Origin: Rhodospirillales bacterium
GTDB lineage: Bacteria; Pseudomonadota; Alphaproteobacteria; UBA828
Assembly: GCA_028818565.1 (NCBI GenBank)
Contig: JAPPNV010000403.1
Location: 1 to 33,577, forward strand
Direction: 5' to 3'
DNA: 33,577 nt
The notes below the pieces were generated by a model. The model saw nothing but the letters and a program-made list of their open reading frames with translations. It did not search any database and was not told the DNA's origin. Numbering within the stretch: the stretch's first letter is position 1; each line of letters starts with the position of its first letter. Position numbers and translations under genes: made by a program. Below are positions 7,672-16,614 of the stretch, piece after piece.

Positions 7672-8507
7672 CGGTACAATCGGAGAGTGTGGCCGGGGGC
7701 GGCGGCGAGGAAACCGCTGCCGCCCCTGAGGCTCTGCTGCGTCTCGACGCGGTCGAGGTCGTCTACGACCATGTGATCTCGGTTCTGCAGGGCGTCAGCA
7801 TCGACGTCCCCGAAGGGGGGATCGTCGCTCTGCTGGGGCCCAACGGCGCCGGCAAGTCCACCACGCTCAAGGCGGTCTCCAATTTGCTGCGCGTCGAGCG
7901 GGGCGAAATCACCGGGGGCCAAATCCACTTTCGGGGCGAGCGTATCGACAAGCTGGCGCCGGGAGACCTCGTTCGCCGTGGCATCATCCAGGTGATGGAG
8001 GGGAGGCGCTGCTTCCCCCATCTCACGGTGCACGAAAACCTGCTGACCGGCTCCTATACCAGAAAGGACGGCAAAGCGGCGGTACGCGCCGACCTGGAGC
8101 GGGTCTACGAACACTTCCCCTCCCTCGCCGAACGGCGCCGCATCCTCGCGGGCTTCATCTCGGGCGGGGAGCAGCAGATGCTCGCCATCGGCCGGGCGCT
8201 GATGTCGCGGCCCACCATGGTCCTGCTCGACGAACCCTCGATGGGCCTCGCGCCGCAGGTGGTGGCTCGGATTTTCTCAGAGGTCCGCCAGCTGAACAGG
8301 GAGGAAGGGGTCACGTTCCTGCTCGCCGAGCAGAACGCCAACGTGGCGCTCGGCGTGGCCGATTACGGCTATATCCTGGACAGTGGCCAGATCGCCCTGG
8401 AGGGTACGGCGGCGGAGCTCCAGGACAACCCGGCGGTGAGAGAGCATTATCTCGGACTTTCGCACGCCGTGGAGGCTGCATCGGATGAGGGCGGCCATGC
8501 CGGCTGA
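7668..8507 (+). CDS. livF: Branched-chain-type ABC transporter ATP-binding protein (LivF-like), cassette A
   Basis: A 279-residue ABC ATPase. Walker A GPNGAGKS is at residues 57-64, the signature is ISGGEQQM, Walker B is MVLLDEPSMGL and the H-loop is replaced by the LAEQNA segment normal for LivF. The N-terminal 24 residues are a Gly/Glu/Ala-rich extension. The GTG start at 7668 overlaps the binding-protein stop (GTGA), with AGGAG 2 bases before it. A slightly later start is possible. It should dimerise with LivG on the cytoplasmic side of LivHM and power import. The symbol is by family and position; substrate is not established. Confidence 0.93.
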   Translation: MTVQSESVAGGGGEETAAAPEALLRLDAVEVVYDHVISVLQGVSIDVPEGGIVALLGPNGAGKSTTLKAVSNLLRVERGEITGGQIHFRGERIDKLAPGDLVRRGIIQVMEGRRCFPHLTVHENLLTGSYTRKDGKAAVRADLERVYEHFPSLAERRRILAGFISGGEQQMLAIGRALMSRPTMVLLDEPSMGLAPQVVARIFSEVRQLNREEGVTFLLAEQNANVALGVADYGYILDSGQIALEGTAAELQDNPAVREHYLGLSHAVEAASDEGGHAG

Positions 8508-9312
8508 GGCAAGAGTCGGTCACCCTGAGCCGGGCGAGCCGATGCTCAGCGTGGAGGGTATCGCGCTCCGCTTCGGCGGCGTCCAGGCGCTGGCCGGTGT
8601 CGAGTTCACGATTTATGCCGGCGAGATCTGCGCCATCATCGGGCCCAACGGCGCCGGCAAGACTTCCATGCTCAACGTGCTGAACGGCGCCTACCAGCCG
8701 AGCGAAGGCACCATCACCTTCAAGGGGCGCACGCGCCGCAAGATGCATCCGCGTGTCGCCGCCATGGAGGGCATGGCGCGGACCTTTCAGAACGTCGCGC
8801 TGTTCAAGGGCATGAGCACGCTCGACAACGTCATGGCCGGCCGCAACCTCAAGATGCACAGCAACTTCGTCGCCTGCCTGCTGCCGGTGGGGCCGTCGCG
8901 GGCGGAGGAAGCGCGCCACCGCGCCTATGCCGACGAGGTCATCAGCTTTCTCGAGATCGAGGACATCCGCAACGTGCCCGTGGGCCGTCTGCCATACGGC
9001 CTGCAGAAGCGGGTGGAGCTCGCGCGTGCGCTCGCGGCCGAGCCCGATCTGCTCCTGCTCGACGAGCCCATGACGGGGATGAACCGGAGCGAGAAGGCCG
9101 AGATGTGCCGCTTCGTCCTCGAGACCAAGGCGCGGTTCGGCACGACCATGGCCCTGATCGAGCACGACATGAGCGTCGTGATGGAGCTCTCTGACCACAT
9201 CATCGTGCTCGACTACGGCCGCAAGATCGCCGACGGCACGCCCGAGGAAGTGCGCAACGACCAGACGGTGATCGACGCCTATCTGGGTGTCGCGACCGAG
9301 GACGACGCGTGA
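8485..9312 (+). CDS. livG: Branched-chain-type ABC transporter ATP-binding protein (LivG-like), cassette A
   Basis: A 275-residue ABC ATPase. Walker A GPNGAGKT is at residues 53-60, the Q-loop is in ARTFQNVALFKGMSTLDNV, the signature region is LPYGLQKRVELARAL and Walker B is LLLLDEPMTGM, with the switch in LIEHDMSVVMEL. LPYGLQKR is a divergent form of the canonical LSGGQ signature, seen in some LivG proteins. The gene overlaps livF by 23 bases. The ATG at 8497 (MPAEAR) with GAGGG just before it is an equally good start. It partners LivF beneath the LivHM permease. Confidence 0.93.
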   Translation: MRAAMPAEARVGHPEPGEPMLSVEGIALRFGGVQALAGVEFTIYAGEICAIIGPNGAGKTSMLNVLNGAYQPSEGTITFKGRTRRKMHPRVAAMEGMARTFQNVALFKGMSTLDNVMAGRNLKMHSNFVACLLPVGPSRAEEARHRAYADEVISFLEIEDIRNVPVGRLPYGLQKRVELARALAAEPDLLLLDEPMTGMNRSEKAEMCRFVLETKARFGTTMALIEHDMSVVMELSDHIIVLDYGRKIADGTPEEVRNDQTVIDAYLGVATEDDA

Positions 9313-10247
9313 TGGAGTTCCTCTGGGACTTCTTCGTCGCGCCTTTCCTCGACATGATCGAGTACCCGACATTCCTGGGCGAGGTCGCGATCTCCGGTCT
9401 GCTCACCGGCGTTATGTACTCGCTCGTGGCACTCGGCTTCGTGCTCATCTTCAAGGCCTCGCAGGTGTTCAACTTCGCTCAGGGCGCGATGGTGCTGTTC
9501 GCCGCCCTGACCCTCGTGGGCCTGATGGAGCACGGTGTCCCGGTCTGGGGCGCGTTGCCGGTCACGGCCATCGTCATGGTCGCGCTCGCCTTCGCGATCG
9601 AGCGCGGGATGCTGCGCCCGCTGATCAATCAGCCGCCGATCACGCTCTTCATGGCGACCATCGGGCTGAGCTTCCTGCTCGAAGGCGCCGGCGAGTGGGT
9701 CTGGGGCTCGAATGTGAAGGCGCTGGACCTGGGCATTCCGTCTTCACCGGTCGATGTCGCCGGCATGCTGCTCAACGAGTTCGACATGATCGCCGCCCTG
9801 GTGGCGGCAGTGCTCGTGGCGGCGCTGGCGCTGCTCTTCCAGCACACGCCCATGGGCCGCGCGCTGCGCGCCGTGGCCGACGATCCCCAGGCCGCGCTCT
9901 CCCTCGGCATCTCGCTCAGGACGATCTGGATCATCGTCTGGTCGGTGGCGGGCATCGTCGCCATCGTCGCCGGCATCATGTGGGGGGCGAAGAGCGGCGT
10001 GCAGTTCAGCCTGTCGCTGATCGCGCTGAAGGCGCTGCCCGTGCTCATCCTGGGCGGACTGACCTCGGTTCCCGGCGCAATCGTCGGCGGGCTCATCATC
10101 GGTCTCGGTGAGAAGGTTGCCGAGGTCTATTGGGGTCCGGTGATCGGCGGCGCGATCGAGAACTGGTTCGCCTACATGCTGGCGATGCTGGTTCTCATGT
10201 TCCGGCCCCAGGGCCTGTTCGGCGAAAAGATCATCGAGCGGGTGTGA
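9309..10247 (+). CDS. livH: Branched-chain-type ABC transporter permease (LivH-like), cassette A
   Basis: A 312-residue integral membrane protein with about eight hydrophobic segments. LivH hallmarks are GVMYSLVALGFVLIFKASQ, FNFAQGAMVLFAAL and the cytoplasmic coupling stretch TPMGRALRAVADDPQAA. GTG at 9309 or ATG at 9312 can start the gene; both overlap or abut the livG stop. It pairs with LivM to form the inner-membrane channel. The C-terminus MFRPQGLFGEK is typical of the family. Confidence 0.93.
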   Translation: MMEFLWDFFVAPFLDMIEYPTFLGEVAISGLLTGVMYSLVALGFVLIFKASQVFNFAQGAMVLFAALTLVGLMEHGVPVWGALPVTAIVMVALAFAIERGMLRPLINQPPITLFMATIGLSFLLEGAGEWVWGSNVKALDLGIPSSPVDVAGMLLNEFDMIAALVAAVLVAALALLFQHTPMGRALRAVADDPQAALSLGISLRTIWIIVWSVAGIVAIVAGIMWGAKSGVQFSLSLIALKALPVLILGGLTSVPGAIVGGLIIGLGEKVAEVYWGPVIGGAIENWFAYMLAMLVLMFRPQGLFGEKIIERV

Positions 10248-11299
10248 TCGTGCTCAGCTATTTCAACGACCTCTACGGCACCTTCTTCGCGACCCGCTCG
10301 CGCACGATCAATACGGTCTTCGTGACCGTGATCTCGCTGCTCGCGCTCTTCGCCGTCCCGACGCTCGCCAACGAATACTGGCTGCAGGCGATTCTGATCC
10401 CGTTCCTGGTCTTTGCGCTCGCAGCGCTCGGGCTCAACCTGCTCACGGGCTTCGCCGGTCAGCTCTCGCTCGGCACCGGCGGCTTCATGGCGGTCGGTGC
10501 CTACGCGGCCTTCAAGATGACAACAGCGTGGCCCGAGATGGACATTATCGCCATCTTCTTCATCTCGGGCTTCTTCGCTGCCGGTGTCGGCATCCTGTTC
10601 GGGCTGCCGAGCCTGCGCATCAAGGGCTTCTACCTGGCGGTGGCGACCCTGGCCGCGCAGTTCTTCCTGATCTGGCTCTTCAACCGGGTGCCGTGGTTCT
10701 ACAACGACAACCCGTCGGGCACGATCACGGCGCCGCCGCGCACCTTCGCGGGCGTCATGGTCACGGGGCCCGAGGCCGCCGCAGAGGTGCGCTATCTGGT
10801 GGCGCTCGTCTTGTTGGCAGTCTTCGTCTTCTTCTCCTGGAATTTGATGCGGAGCCGCTTCGGCCGCGCCTGGATGGCGGTGCGCGATATGGACGTGGCC
10901 GCCGAGATCGTCGGCATCCCACTGCTCCGCACCAAGCTGCTCGCGTTCGGCGTGAGCTCCTATCTCTGCGGCGTCGCCGGTGCGCTCTTCGTCTTCCTCT
11001 ACCTGGGCAGCGCCGAGACTATCGCCTTCGACGTCAACGTCTCCTTCCTCGTGCTCTTCATGATTATCGTGGGCGGCCTCGGGTCGATCGCGGGCTCCAT
11101 TATCGGCGCCGCGTTCATCACCATCCTGCCGATCTTCCTCACCAACCTGAACCCGATCCTGGGCATCGACCTCGCCGTGGACATCGCCAAGCATATCGAG
11201 GTCATCATCTTCGGCGGCCTCATCATCGTGATCCTGATCCTTGAGCCGCACGGCATCGCCCGCCTCATCGCCATCACGCGCGAGCGCCTCCGCATCTAA
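10244..11299 (+). CDS. livM: Branched-chain-type ABC transporter permease (LivM-like), cassette A
   Basis: A 351-residue permease with about nine or ten hydrophobic segments. Visible LivM features are ALAALGLNLLTGFAGQLSLG, SLRIKGFYLAVATLAAQFF, the coupling loop SRFGRAWMAVRDMDVAAE and FLVLFMIIVGGLGSIAGSI. The GTG at 10244 overlaps the livH stop by 4 bases. The frame is open further upstream, but that part overlaps livH and looks non-coding. It is the last gene of cassette A and lies 13 bases from the convergent livM of cassette B. Confidence 0.93.
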   Translation: MIVLSYFNDLYGTFFATRSRTINTVFVTVISLLALFAVPTLANEYWLQAILIPFLVFALAALGLNLLTGFAGQLSLGTGGFMAVGAYAAFKMTTAWPEMDIIAIFFISGFFAAGVGILFGLPSLRIKGFYLAVATLAAQFFLIWLFNRVPWFYNDNPSGTITAPPRTFAGVMVTGPEAAAEVRYLVALVLLAVFVFFSWNLMRSRFGRAWMAVRDMDVAAEIVGIPLLRTKLLAFGVSSYLCGVAGALFVFLYLGSAETIAFDVNVSFLVLFMIIVGGLGSIAGSIIGAAFITILPIFLTNLNPILGIDLAVDIAKHIEVIIFGGLIIVILILEPHGIARLIAITRERLRI

Positions 11300-11313
11300 C
11301 CCGTATTTCGGGT
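11299..11313. terminator. Small hairpin between the two convergent livM genes
   Basis: ACCCG (11299-11303) pairs with CGGGT (11309-11313) across TATTT. The arms touch the stop codons of both livM genes. It is the only dyad in the 13-base gap. Five base pairs is weak for a terminator, so transcripts may run into each other. Confidence 0.3.
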
Positions 11314-12656
11314 CAGCGCCCGCGTCGTTCCGGAATGATGCCGCGTGGGCTGAAGCGCATGACGACGAGCAGGATCAGCCCCATCACAATGAGGCGCATG
11401 TAGGCTGCGCTGTCGAGCAGGTGGGCCCGCAGCGGGTTATCCTCGGGCAGCCCGGCGGTGATCGCGTCCATCAGCCAGAAGCCGGCAGGCTCGGCCTCGA
11501 CCCACACGAACCAGACCAGGAACCCGCCGAACACGGCGCCCCAGTTGTTGCCCGAGCCGCCGACGATCACCATCACCCAGACCAGGAAGGTGAAGCGGAG
11601 CGGCTGATAGCTGCCCGGCGTGAACTGCCCGTCAAGCGTGGTCAGCATGGCGCCCGCGATCCCCATTACCGCCGCGCCGAGCACGAAGATCTGCATGTGG
11701 CGCCGGGTCACGTCCTTGCCCATCGCCGCCGCCGCGTCCTCGTTGTCGCGGATGGCGCGCATCATGCGCCCCCAGGGCGAGTTCAGCGCGCGCTCGGCAA
11801 GCCAGACGATGGCGATCAGGACCAGCACGAAGAGGACCGCATAGCAGAGCTTCACGAAGATGCTGGAGCCCGTGATCGGGTCCGCGCCGAGCCAGTGGAC
11901 CAGATCGAGGAACCAGGGGCTCTGCTGCAGTTCGATTTCATAGGGCACCGGCCGGTCGAGGCCCGTGACGTTCTTCACACCGCGGCCGAGCCAGTCCTCG
12001 TTCTTGATGACGGTAATGACGATCTCGGCGATGCCGAGCGTGGCGATGGCGAAGTAGTCCGAGCGCAGCCCAAGCGCGACCTTGCCGATGAGCCACGCCG
12101 CGCCGGCGGCGAGCAGCCCGCCGACTGCCCAGGAGAGGATGATCGGCAGGCCAGCGCCGCCGAGATAGCCGGTCGTGGAGCTGTCGATGCGTTCGATCTC
12201 GTCCACCGCCGGGTCGAAGAAGATGCGGGCGACGAAGAAGCCGGCGACGACGATGATCGCCGTCCCCGCCGTGCGCAGCGCCTTCCTCCGCACGAGGCGG
12301 CGCAGCAGAACGATCAGAAGAGCGGCCGCCACCACCACAGCGAGCGCGATGCCGAGACCCGCGCCGCCTGCGGACCACGCTTCCGTCACCGGCGATTGCG
12401 AGATGAGCACGCCGGCCAGGCCGCCGAGCGCGGCGAAGCCCATCACGCCGACGTTGAGCAGGCCGGCGTAGCCCCACTGCATGTTGAGGCCGAGCGCCAT
12501 GATCGCGGAGATCAGGCAGAGATTGAGGATCGAGAGGCTCACCACCCAGGACTGGCCGACTCCCACCGCGATCAGCAGCACCGCCATGCCGACGAAGAGC
12601 AGAGGCGTGCGGAGCCTGGGCGCGTGAAGCCTGGGCGTGTGGAGCCCTGCCTTCAT
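11313..12656 (-). CDS. livM: Branched-chain-type ABC transporter permease (LivM-like, long form), cassette B
   Basis: A 447-residue LivM, longer than the roughly 320-360 usual. The conserved core is present: IMALGLNMQWGYAGLLNVG, LGLRSDYFAIATLGIAEI, the coupling loop SPWGRMMRAIRDNEDAA and VWVMVIVGGSGNNWGAVFG. Between these, about residues 95-190 hold an extra block with two or more hydrophobic helices and a basic patch (LLRRLVRRKALR), as in the long LivM subfamily. The N-terminus carries a threefold pentapeptide repeat (see 12605-12649). The ATG overlaps the livH stop as ATGA. The cytoplasmic C-terminus ends FSPRGIIPERRGR. It is the last gene of cassette B. Confidence 0.92.
   Translation of the reverse strand: MKAGLHTPRLHAPRLRTPLLFVGMAVLLIAVGVGQSWVVSLSILNLCLISAIMALGLNMQWGYAGLLNVGVMGFAALGGLAGVLISQSPVTEAWSAGGAGLGIALAVVVAAALLIVLLRRLVRRKALRTAGTAIIVVAGFFVARIFFDPAVDEIERIDSSTTGYLGGAGLPIILSWAVGGLLAAGAAWLIGKVALGLRSDYFAIATLGIAEIVITVIKNEDWLGRGVKNVTGLDRPVPYEIELQQSPWFLDLVHWLGADPITGSSIFVKLCYAVLFVLVLIAIVWLAERALNSPWGRMMRAIRDNEDAAAAMGKDVTRRHMQIFVLGAAVMGIAGAMLTTLDGQFTPGSYQPLRFTFLVWVMVIVGGSGNNWGAVFGGFLVWFVWVEAEPAGFWLMDAITAGLPEDNPLRAHLLDSAAYMRLIVMGLILLVVMRFSPRGIIPERRGR
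12605..12649 (-). repeat. Three tandem 15-bp units at the livM (cassette B) N-terminus
   Basis: Units at 12605-12619, 12620-12634 and 12635-12649 share the pattern GCG(T/C)G(T/C)G(G/A)AGCC(T/C). On the coding strand they give HTPRL, HAPRL and RTPLL. They precede the first membrane helix, so length change would probably be tolerated. Confidence 0.6.
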
Positions 12657-13669
12657 GACAGCACCCGCCCGCGAAAGATCCCGGTCGGGCGCACCAGGAG
12701 CACGACCACCAGGATCACGAAGGAGATCGCGAGCTTGTAGTCGGTCGAGAGCAGCTGCATGAGCCCGCTCGGCTCCCAGCTCTCGGGCACCAGGTAGCGC
12801 AGGAACTTCTTGTAGGCGTATGTCACCGCGGTTTCGGAAAGCGCCACGATGAAGCCGCCGGCCACCGCGCCGATGGGATGGCCGATCCCGCCCAGGATTG
12901 CCGAAGCGAAGATGGGCAGCAGCAGCTGGAAGTAAGTGAAGGGCTTATAGCTCTTGTCGATGCCGTACATGGTGCCGGCCACCGCCGCGAGCGTCCCGGC
13001 GATCAGCCAGGCGTAGAACACCACGCGGTCCGGGCTGACGCCGGAGAGCAGCGCCAGGTCCTCGTTGTCCGAATAGGCGCGCATCGCCTTGCCGGCCCGC
13101 GTCCGGTGCAGGAACCAGAAGAGCGCGGCTACGGCGATCGCGGCGACGCCGAGCGTCAGCCCCTGCGAGAGCTTGATCGCGAGGCCTTCCTTCAGCCCGG
13201 TCGCGGCCTTGAATTCGGAGGCCTTGATGATGAAGCGCGCACCGTCGGCGAGGCGCCGGTCGTCGGGGCCGATGATGAAGCGAACGATGCCCTGAAGCGC
13301 GAACATCACGCCGACCGAGGCGATCAGCAGAATCACCGGAGGGCTCTTGCGCCGCCGGTAGAAGCGGAAGACGACGCGGTCCGCAGCCAGGTTGAAGGCC
13401 GCCGCGCCCACGATCCCGAAGGGCAAGGCGATGAGCGCCGTCGGCAGCGGCGCGATGCCGACGCCCATCCCCTGGAACCACCACGTGGTCAGCAGCACGA
13501 CCATGGTGCCGAACGCCATCACGTCGCCGTGGGCGAAGTTGGCAAAACGCAGGATGCCGAAGATGAGCGTGACCCCGAGGGCGCCGAGGGCGAGCTGGGA
13601 GCCGTAGGCGACGCCCGGCACGATGACGAAATTCAGCAGCAAGACGATCGCATTCGCGACGTCGGTCAT
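12653..13669 (-). CDS. livH: Branched-chain-type ABC transporter permease (LivH-like), cassette B
   Basis: A 338-residue permease with about eight hydrophobic segments. LivH hallmarks include GSQLALGALGVTLIFGILRF, ANFAHGDVMAFGTMV and the coupling loop TRAGKAMRAYSDNEDLALL. GGIGHPIGAVAGGFIVALSE matches the usual cytoplasmic C-terminal half. It starts 3 bases after the LivF stop and overlaps livM by ATGA, so the four genes are translationally packed. It forms the channel with the long LivM. Confidence 0.93.
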   Translation of the reverse strand: MTDVANAIVLLLNFVIVPGVAYGSQLALGALGVTLIFGILRFANFAHGDVMAFGTMVVLLTTWWFQGMGVGIAPLPTALIALPFGIVGAAAFNLAADRVVFRFYRRRKSPPVILLIASVGVMFALQGIVRFIIGPDDRRLADGARFIIKASEFKAATGLKEGLAIKLSQGLTLGVAAIAVAALFWFLHRTRAGKAMRAYSDNEDLALLSGVSPDRVVFYAWLIAGTLAAVAGTMYGIDKSYKPFTYFQLLLPIFASAILGGIGHPIGAVAGGFIVALSETAVTYAYKKFLRYLVPESWEPSGLMQLLSTDYKLAISFVILVVVLLVRPTGIFRGRVLS

Positions 13670-13672
13670 GGG

Positions 13673-14377
13673 CTACCCGCCGAGGAACGAGCGCCGGACT
13701 TCGGGGTCGGCGAGGAGCGCTTCGCCGGTGTCCGTGTGGCGGTTCTGACCGGTGACGAGCACATAGCCCCGATCGGCGATGGTGAGCGCCTGGGCGGCGT
13801 TCTGCTCGACCATCAGGATAGCGATGCCGGTGGCACGGATCTCCAGGATGCGGTCGAAGAGATCGTCCATCACCACCGGCGAAACGCCGGCGGTGGGCTC
13901 GTCCAGCATGAGCAGCCGGGGCTCGGTCATCAGCGCCCGGCCGATGGCCACCTGCTGGCGTTGGCCGCCCGAGAGCTCGCCGGCGGGTTGGAGCCGCCGC
14001 TCCTTCAGGATCGGGAAGAGGTCGAAGACCCGCGCCATGGTGTCGGCCACACCGACGTCGCGGATGTAGGCGCCCATCTCCAGGTTTTCCTGGACGGTCA
14101 TGGTGGTGAAGACGTTGCGCTCCTGGGGCACAAATCCCATGCCTTTGCGCACGCGCTCCTGCGGGCTGAGCCGGGTGATGTCTTCACCGTCTAGCCGGAC
14201 CGTGCCCTCCCGCAGCATGATCATGCCAAAGACCGCCTTCATCGCGGTCGACTTGCCGGCGCCGTTGGGCCCTACGATGACGGCGACTTCTCCCTGCTCG
14301 GCCTCGATCGTGCAGTCGCGGATGATGTCGGCGCCGCCGTAACCGCCGGTCATCCCCTCGCCCGTGAGAAAGCTCAT
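13673..14377 (-). CDS. livF: Branched-chain-type ABC transporter ATP-binding protein (LivF-like), cassette B
   Basis: A 234-residue ABC ATPase. Walker A GPNGAGKS is at residues 36-43, the Q-loop is in GMGFVPQERNVF, the signature is LSGGQRQQVAIGRAL, Walker B is LLMLDEPTAGVSP and the switch segment is MVEQNAAQAL. The ATG at 14377 overlaps the livG stop (ATGA); a longer reading frame upstream is inside livG and is ignored. Length fits standard LivF, unlike the N-terminally extended copy in cassette A. Confidence 0.94.
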   Translation of the reverse strand: MSFLTGEGMTGGYGGADIIRDCTIEAEQGEVAVIVGPNGAGKSTAMKAVFGMIMLREGTVRLDGEDITRLSPQERVRKGMGFVPQERNVFTTMTVQENLEMGAYIRDVGVADTMARVFDLFPILKERRLQPAGELSGGQRQQVAIGRALMTEPRLLMLDEPTAGVSPVVMDDLFDRILEIRATGIAILMVEQNAAQALTIADRGYVLVTGQNRHTDTGEALLADPEVRRSFLGG

Positions 14378-15213
14378 GATGCGCTTGCGCCGCGCCGCCG
14401 GCCGCGCCCGAGGTAGGAATCGATGACCCGCTGGTCCGCCTTGACCTCGGCCGGCGAGCCTTGGGTCAGCACCTTGCCCTCGGCCATGACGATCACCGGC
14501 TGGCACAGGCGTGAGATGAAGTCGATGTCGTGCTCGATCATGCAGAAGGTGTAGCCGCGCTCCCGATTGAGGCGGAGGATCGCGTCGCCTATGGAGCGCA
14601 GCAGCGTGCGGTTGACGCCGGCGCCCACCTCGTCGAGGAACACGATTTGCGGCTCGGCCATCATCGTCCGGCCGAGCTCCAGGAGCTTCTTCTGCCCGCC
14701 GGAAAGCGCGCCCGCGCGCTCGGTGGCGACCCGCTCCAGGCCGAGGAACGTGACGACGTCCCAGGCGCGGTCGCGAATCTCCGCTTCCTGGACACGGACC
14801 TTGCCGCGGCGGAACCAGGCGTTGACCAGCGTTTCGCCGGCTTGTCCGCCCGGTACGGTCGTCAGGTTCTCGAGGACGGTGAGGCTCGAGAACTCATGCG
14901 CGATCTGAAAGGTGCGCAGCACGCCCCTGTGGAAGAGCTGGTGCGGCTTCAGGCCGGTGATCTCCTGCTCCTGCAGGAACACCCGGCCCTCGGAGGGTGG
15001 GTAGACCCCGGCGATGACGTTGAAGAGGGTTGTCTTGCCGGCGCCGTTGGGGCCGATCAGCCCGGTGATCGACTCCTCTTCAATCTCGACGCTGACACCG
15101 TCGACGGCGCGGATGCCACCGAAATGCAGATGCAGGTTCTCGACCCGGATCATGGCAGGCACGTCGGGTGCGCAGCCTGCCGGGGCGGGAGATTCGGCCG
15201 GCGGCCCGGTCAT
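14374..15213 (-). CDS. livG: Branched-chain-type ABC transporter ATP-binding protein (LivG-like), cassette B
   Basis: A 279-residue ABC ATPase. Walker A GPNGAGKT is at residues 54-61, the Q-loop is in LRTFQIAHEFSSLTVLENL, the signature is LSGGQKKLLELGR and the switch is in MIEHDIDFISRL. Walker B is IVFLDEVGAGVN, with Val where most ABC proteins have Pro after Asp-Glu, as in other LivG proteins. The first 20 residues are Pro/Ala-rich; Met21 (MIRVEN) is a possible true start. Neither start has a strong ribosome site. It lies 32 bases downstream of the binding-protein gene. Confidence 0.93.
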   Translation of the reverse strand: MTGPPAESPAPAGCAPDVPAMIRVENLHLHFGGIRAVDGVSVEIEEESITGLIGPNGAGKTTLFNVIAGVYPPSEGRVFLQEQEITGLKPHQLFHRGVLRTFQIAHEFSSLTVLENLTTVPGGQAGETLVNAWFRRGKVRVQEAEIRDRAWDVVTFLGLERVATERAGALSGGQKKLLELGRTMMAEPQIVFLDEVGAGVNRTLLRSIGDAILRLNRERGYTFCMIEHDIDFISRLCQPVIVMAEGKVLTQGSPAEVKADQRVIDSYLGRGRRRGASAS

Positions 15214-15245
15214 CGCTGGCCGAGCCGCCGTCCGTCTTGAGCGGT

Positions 15246-16454
15246 CTAGCGGATTTCCTTGTCCACGAAGGCGCCGCCCTCGACCTCCTTCACGGCGTAG
15301 GAGCCGGCGGCCTCGCCCACATCGGTAAGCTCGACGCTGGACGCGCCGACATAGTCGACGTCCCCGCCGTCGGCGAGGATCTGGAGCGCCTTGCCGAGCT
15401 CGCCAGGGCCGATCGGCTCGCCCGGTGCGTTGGCGACCTCCATGACCCTGGAGGCGAACGCGCCGCGGTCCGCCGAGCCCGCCGCCTGCATGGCGAGCGC
15501 GATCAGCGCAGCCGCGTCATAGGATTCACCCCGGAACGGGCCGTCGCCATCCACCCCGTTGGCCGCTGCAAGCTCGACGAACGCCGCAGCGCCTGCGGAG
15601 GCAGAGCCCGGCGCCGTGCCGATGGTGCCGTTCAGCGCATCGCCGATCGCCTCGATCAGCGAGTCGCCGATCATGCCGTCGCCAACGATGAAGTTCTCGA
15701 AGGCGCCGGTGTCGACGGCCCCCTGGATGATCCCCTTGCCGCCCTGGTCGATATAGCCAAAGACCACAAGGTGTTCCGCGCCCGAGGCGGCGAGCGCGCC
15801 CACCTCTGCCGAATAGTCGCCCTTGCCGTCCTCGTGCGCCGCCGAGATCTCGACGGTGCCGCCGAGGGCGGCGAACGCCTCGCCGAAGCTGCCGTCGAGG
15901 CCCTTGCCGTAGTCGTTGTTGGTGTAGGTGACGGCGACGCTCGTGATGCCGCGCTCGATCAGGACCTCGGCGAGCACCTGTCCCTGCCGCGCATCCGACG
16001 GCGCGGTGCGGAAGAAGAGGCCGTTGTCCTCGATCGTGGTGAGCGCCGGCGAGGTCGCTGACGGCGAGATGGTGACCACGCCGTTCGGCACCGAGACGTT
16101 GTTGGTGATGGCGATGGTGACTCCCGAGCAGTCGGCGCCGAAGATCGCGGCGACGCCCTCGGCGGTGACCAGGCGCTCCGCCGCGGCGGTCGCGGCGGCG
16201 GCGTCGATGCAGGTCGAATCGCCCCTGACCGGGACCATCGCCTTGCCACCGAGGAAGGCGCCCGAATCCGACACTTCCTTCATGGCCAGCTCAGCCGAGT
16301 CCGCCATGGGGGGCGTCAGAGACTCGATCGGGCCGGTGAAGCCGAGAATGACTCCGACCTTCACCTCGTGGCCGTCGGCCTTGCCGTCCGCCGCCAGGCC
16401 AAGACACAGCGCGGCGGCTGCCGCGGCGAATGCAACCCACTGAATCCTTTTCAT
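15246..16454 (-). CDS. HAAT-type ABC transporter substrate-binding protein, cassette B
   Basis: This 402-residue periplasmic protein has an Ala-rich signal peptide (MKRIQWVAFAAAAAALCLG, cleavage near residues 21-26). It is followed by a LivJ/K-like Peripla_BP_6 domain beginning VKVGVILGFTGPIESLTP. Ligand-fold motifs include AIFGADCSGVTIAI, VTISPSATSPALTT and VAVTYTNNDYGKGLDGSF. A Cys pair (DSTCIDA, GADCSGV) is placed as in other members. The Shine-Dalgarno GGGAGGCAGGA lies just before the ATG. It heads the operon SBP-livG-livF-livH-livM and is divergent from uvrC across 220 bases. It differs strongly from the cassette A protein, so the two systems probably take different solutes. Confidence 0.93.
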   Translation of the reverse strand: MKRIQWVAFAAAAAALCLGLAADGKADGHEVKVGVILGFTGPIESLTPPMADSAELAMKEVSDSGAFLGGKAMVPVRGDSTCIDAAAATAAAERLVTAEGVAAIFGADCSGVTIAITNNVSVPNGVVTISPSATSPALTTIEDNGLFFRTAPSDARQGQVLAEVLIERGITSVAVTYTNNDYGKGLDGSFGEAFAALGGTVEISAAHEDGKGDYSAEVGALAASGAEHLVVFGYIDQGGKGIIQGAVDTGAFENFIVGDGMIGDSLIEAIGDALNGTIGTAPGSASAGAAAFVELAAANGVDGDGPFRGESYDAAALIALAMQAAGSADRGAFASRVMEVANAPGEPIGPGELGKALQILADGGDVDYVGASSVELTDVGEAAGSYAVKEVEGGAFVDKEIR

Positions 16455-16614
16455 AATTCCTGCCTCCCTATCCGCGGGTGGTGGCCGCGCGCGCCAACGA
16501 TGGCCCGATGGGCCGACCGGTTGAGCAAATCATAGCCCGCTTTGCGCGCCGATTCGAACGGAATGGGAATTGGGTAAATGGATTGCATTGCGGCGCCCGC
16601 AGCGCGACCACGCG

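Noticed and set aside
10130-10243. Upstream extension of LivM of cassette A
   Set aside because: It lies inside livH and encodes a charged peptide unlike LivM; GTG at 10244 gives the usual 4-base overlap.
11241-12740. Plus-strand open frame opposite livM of cassette B
   Set aside because: It is Asp/Glu/His/Arg-rich shadow coding; the livM frame has LivM motifs and membrane helices.
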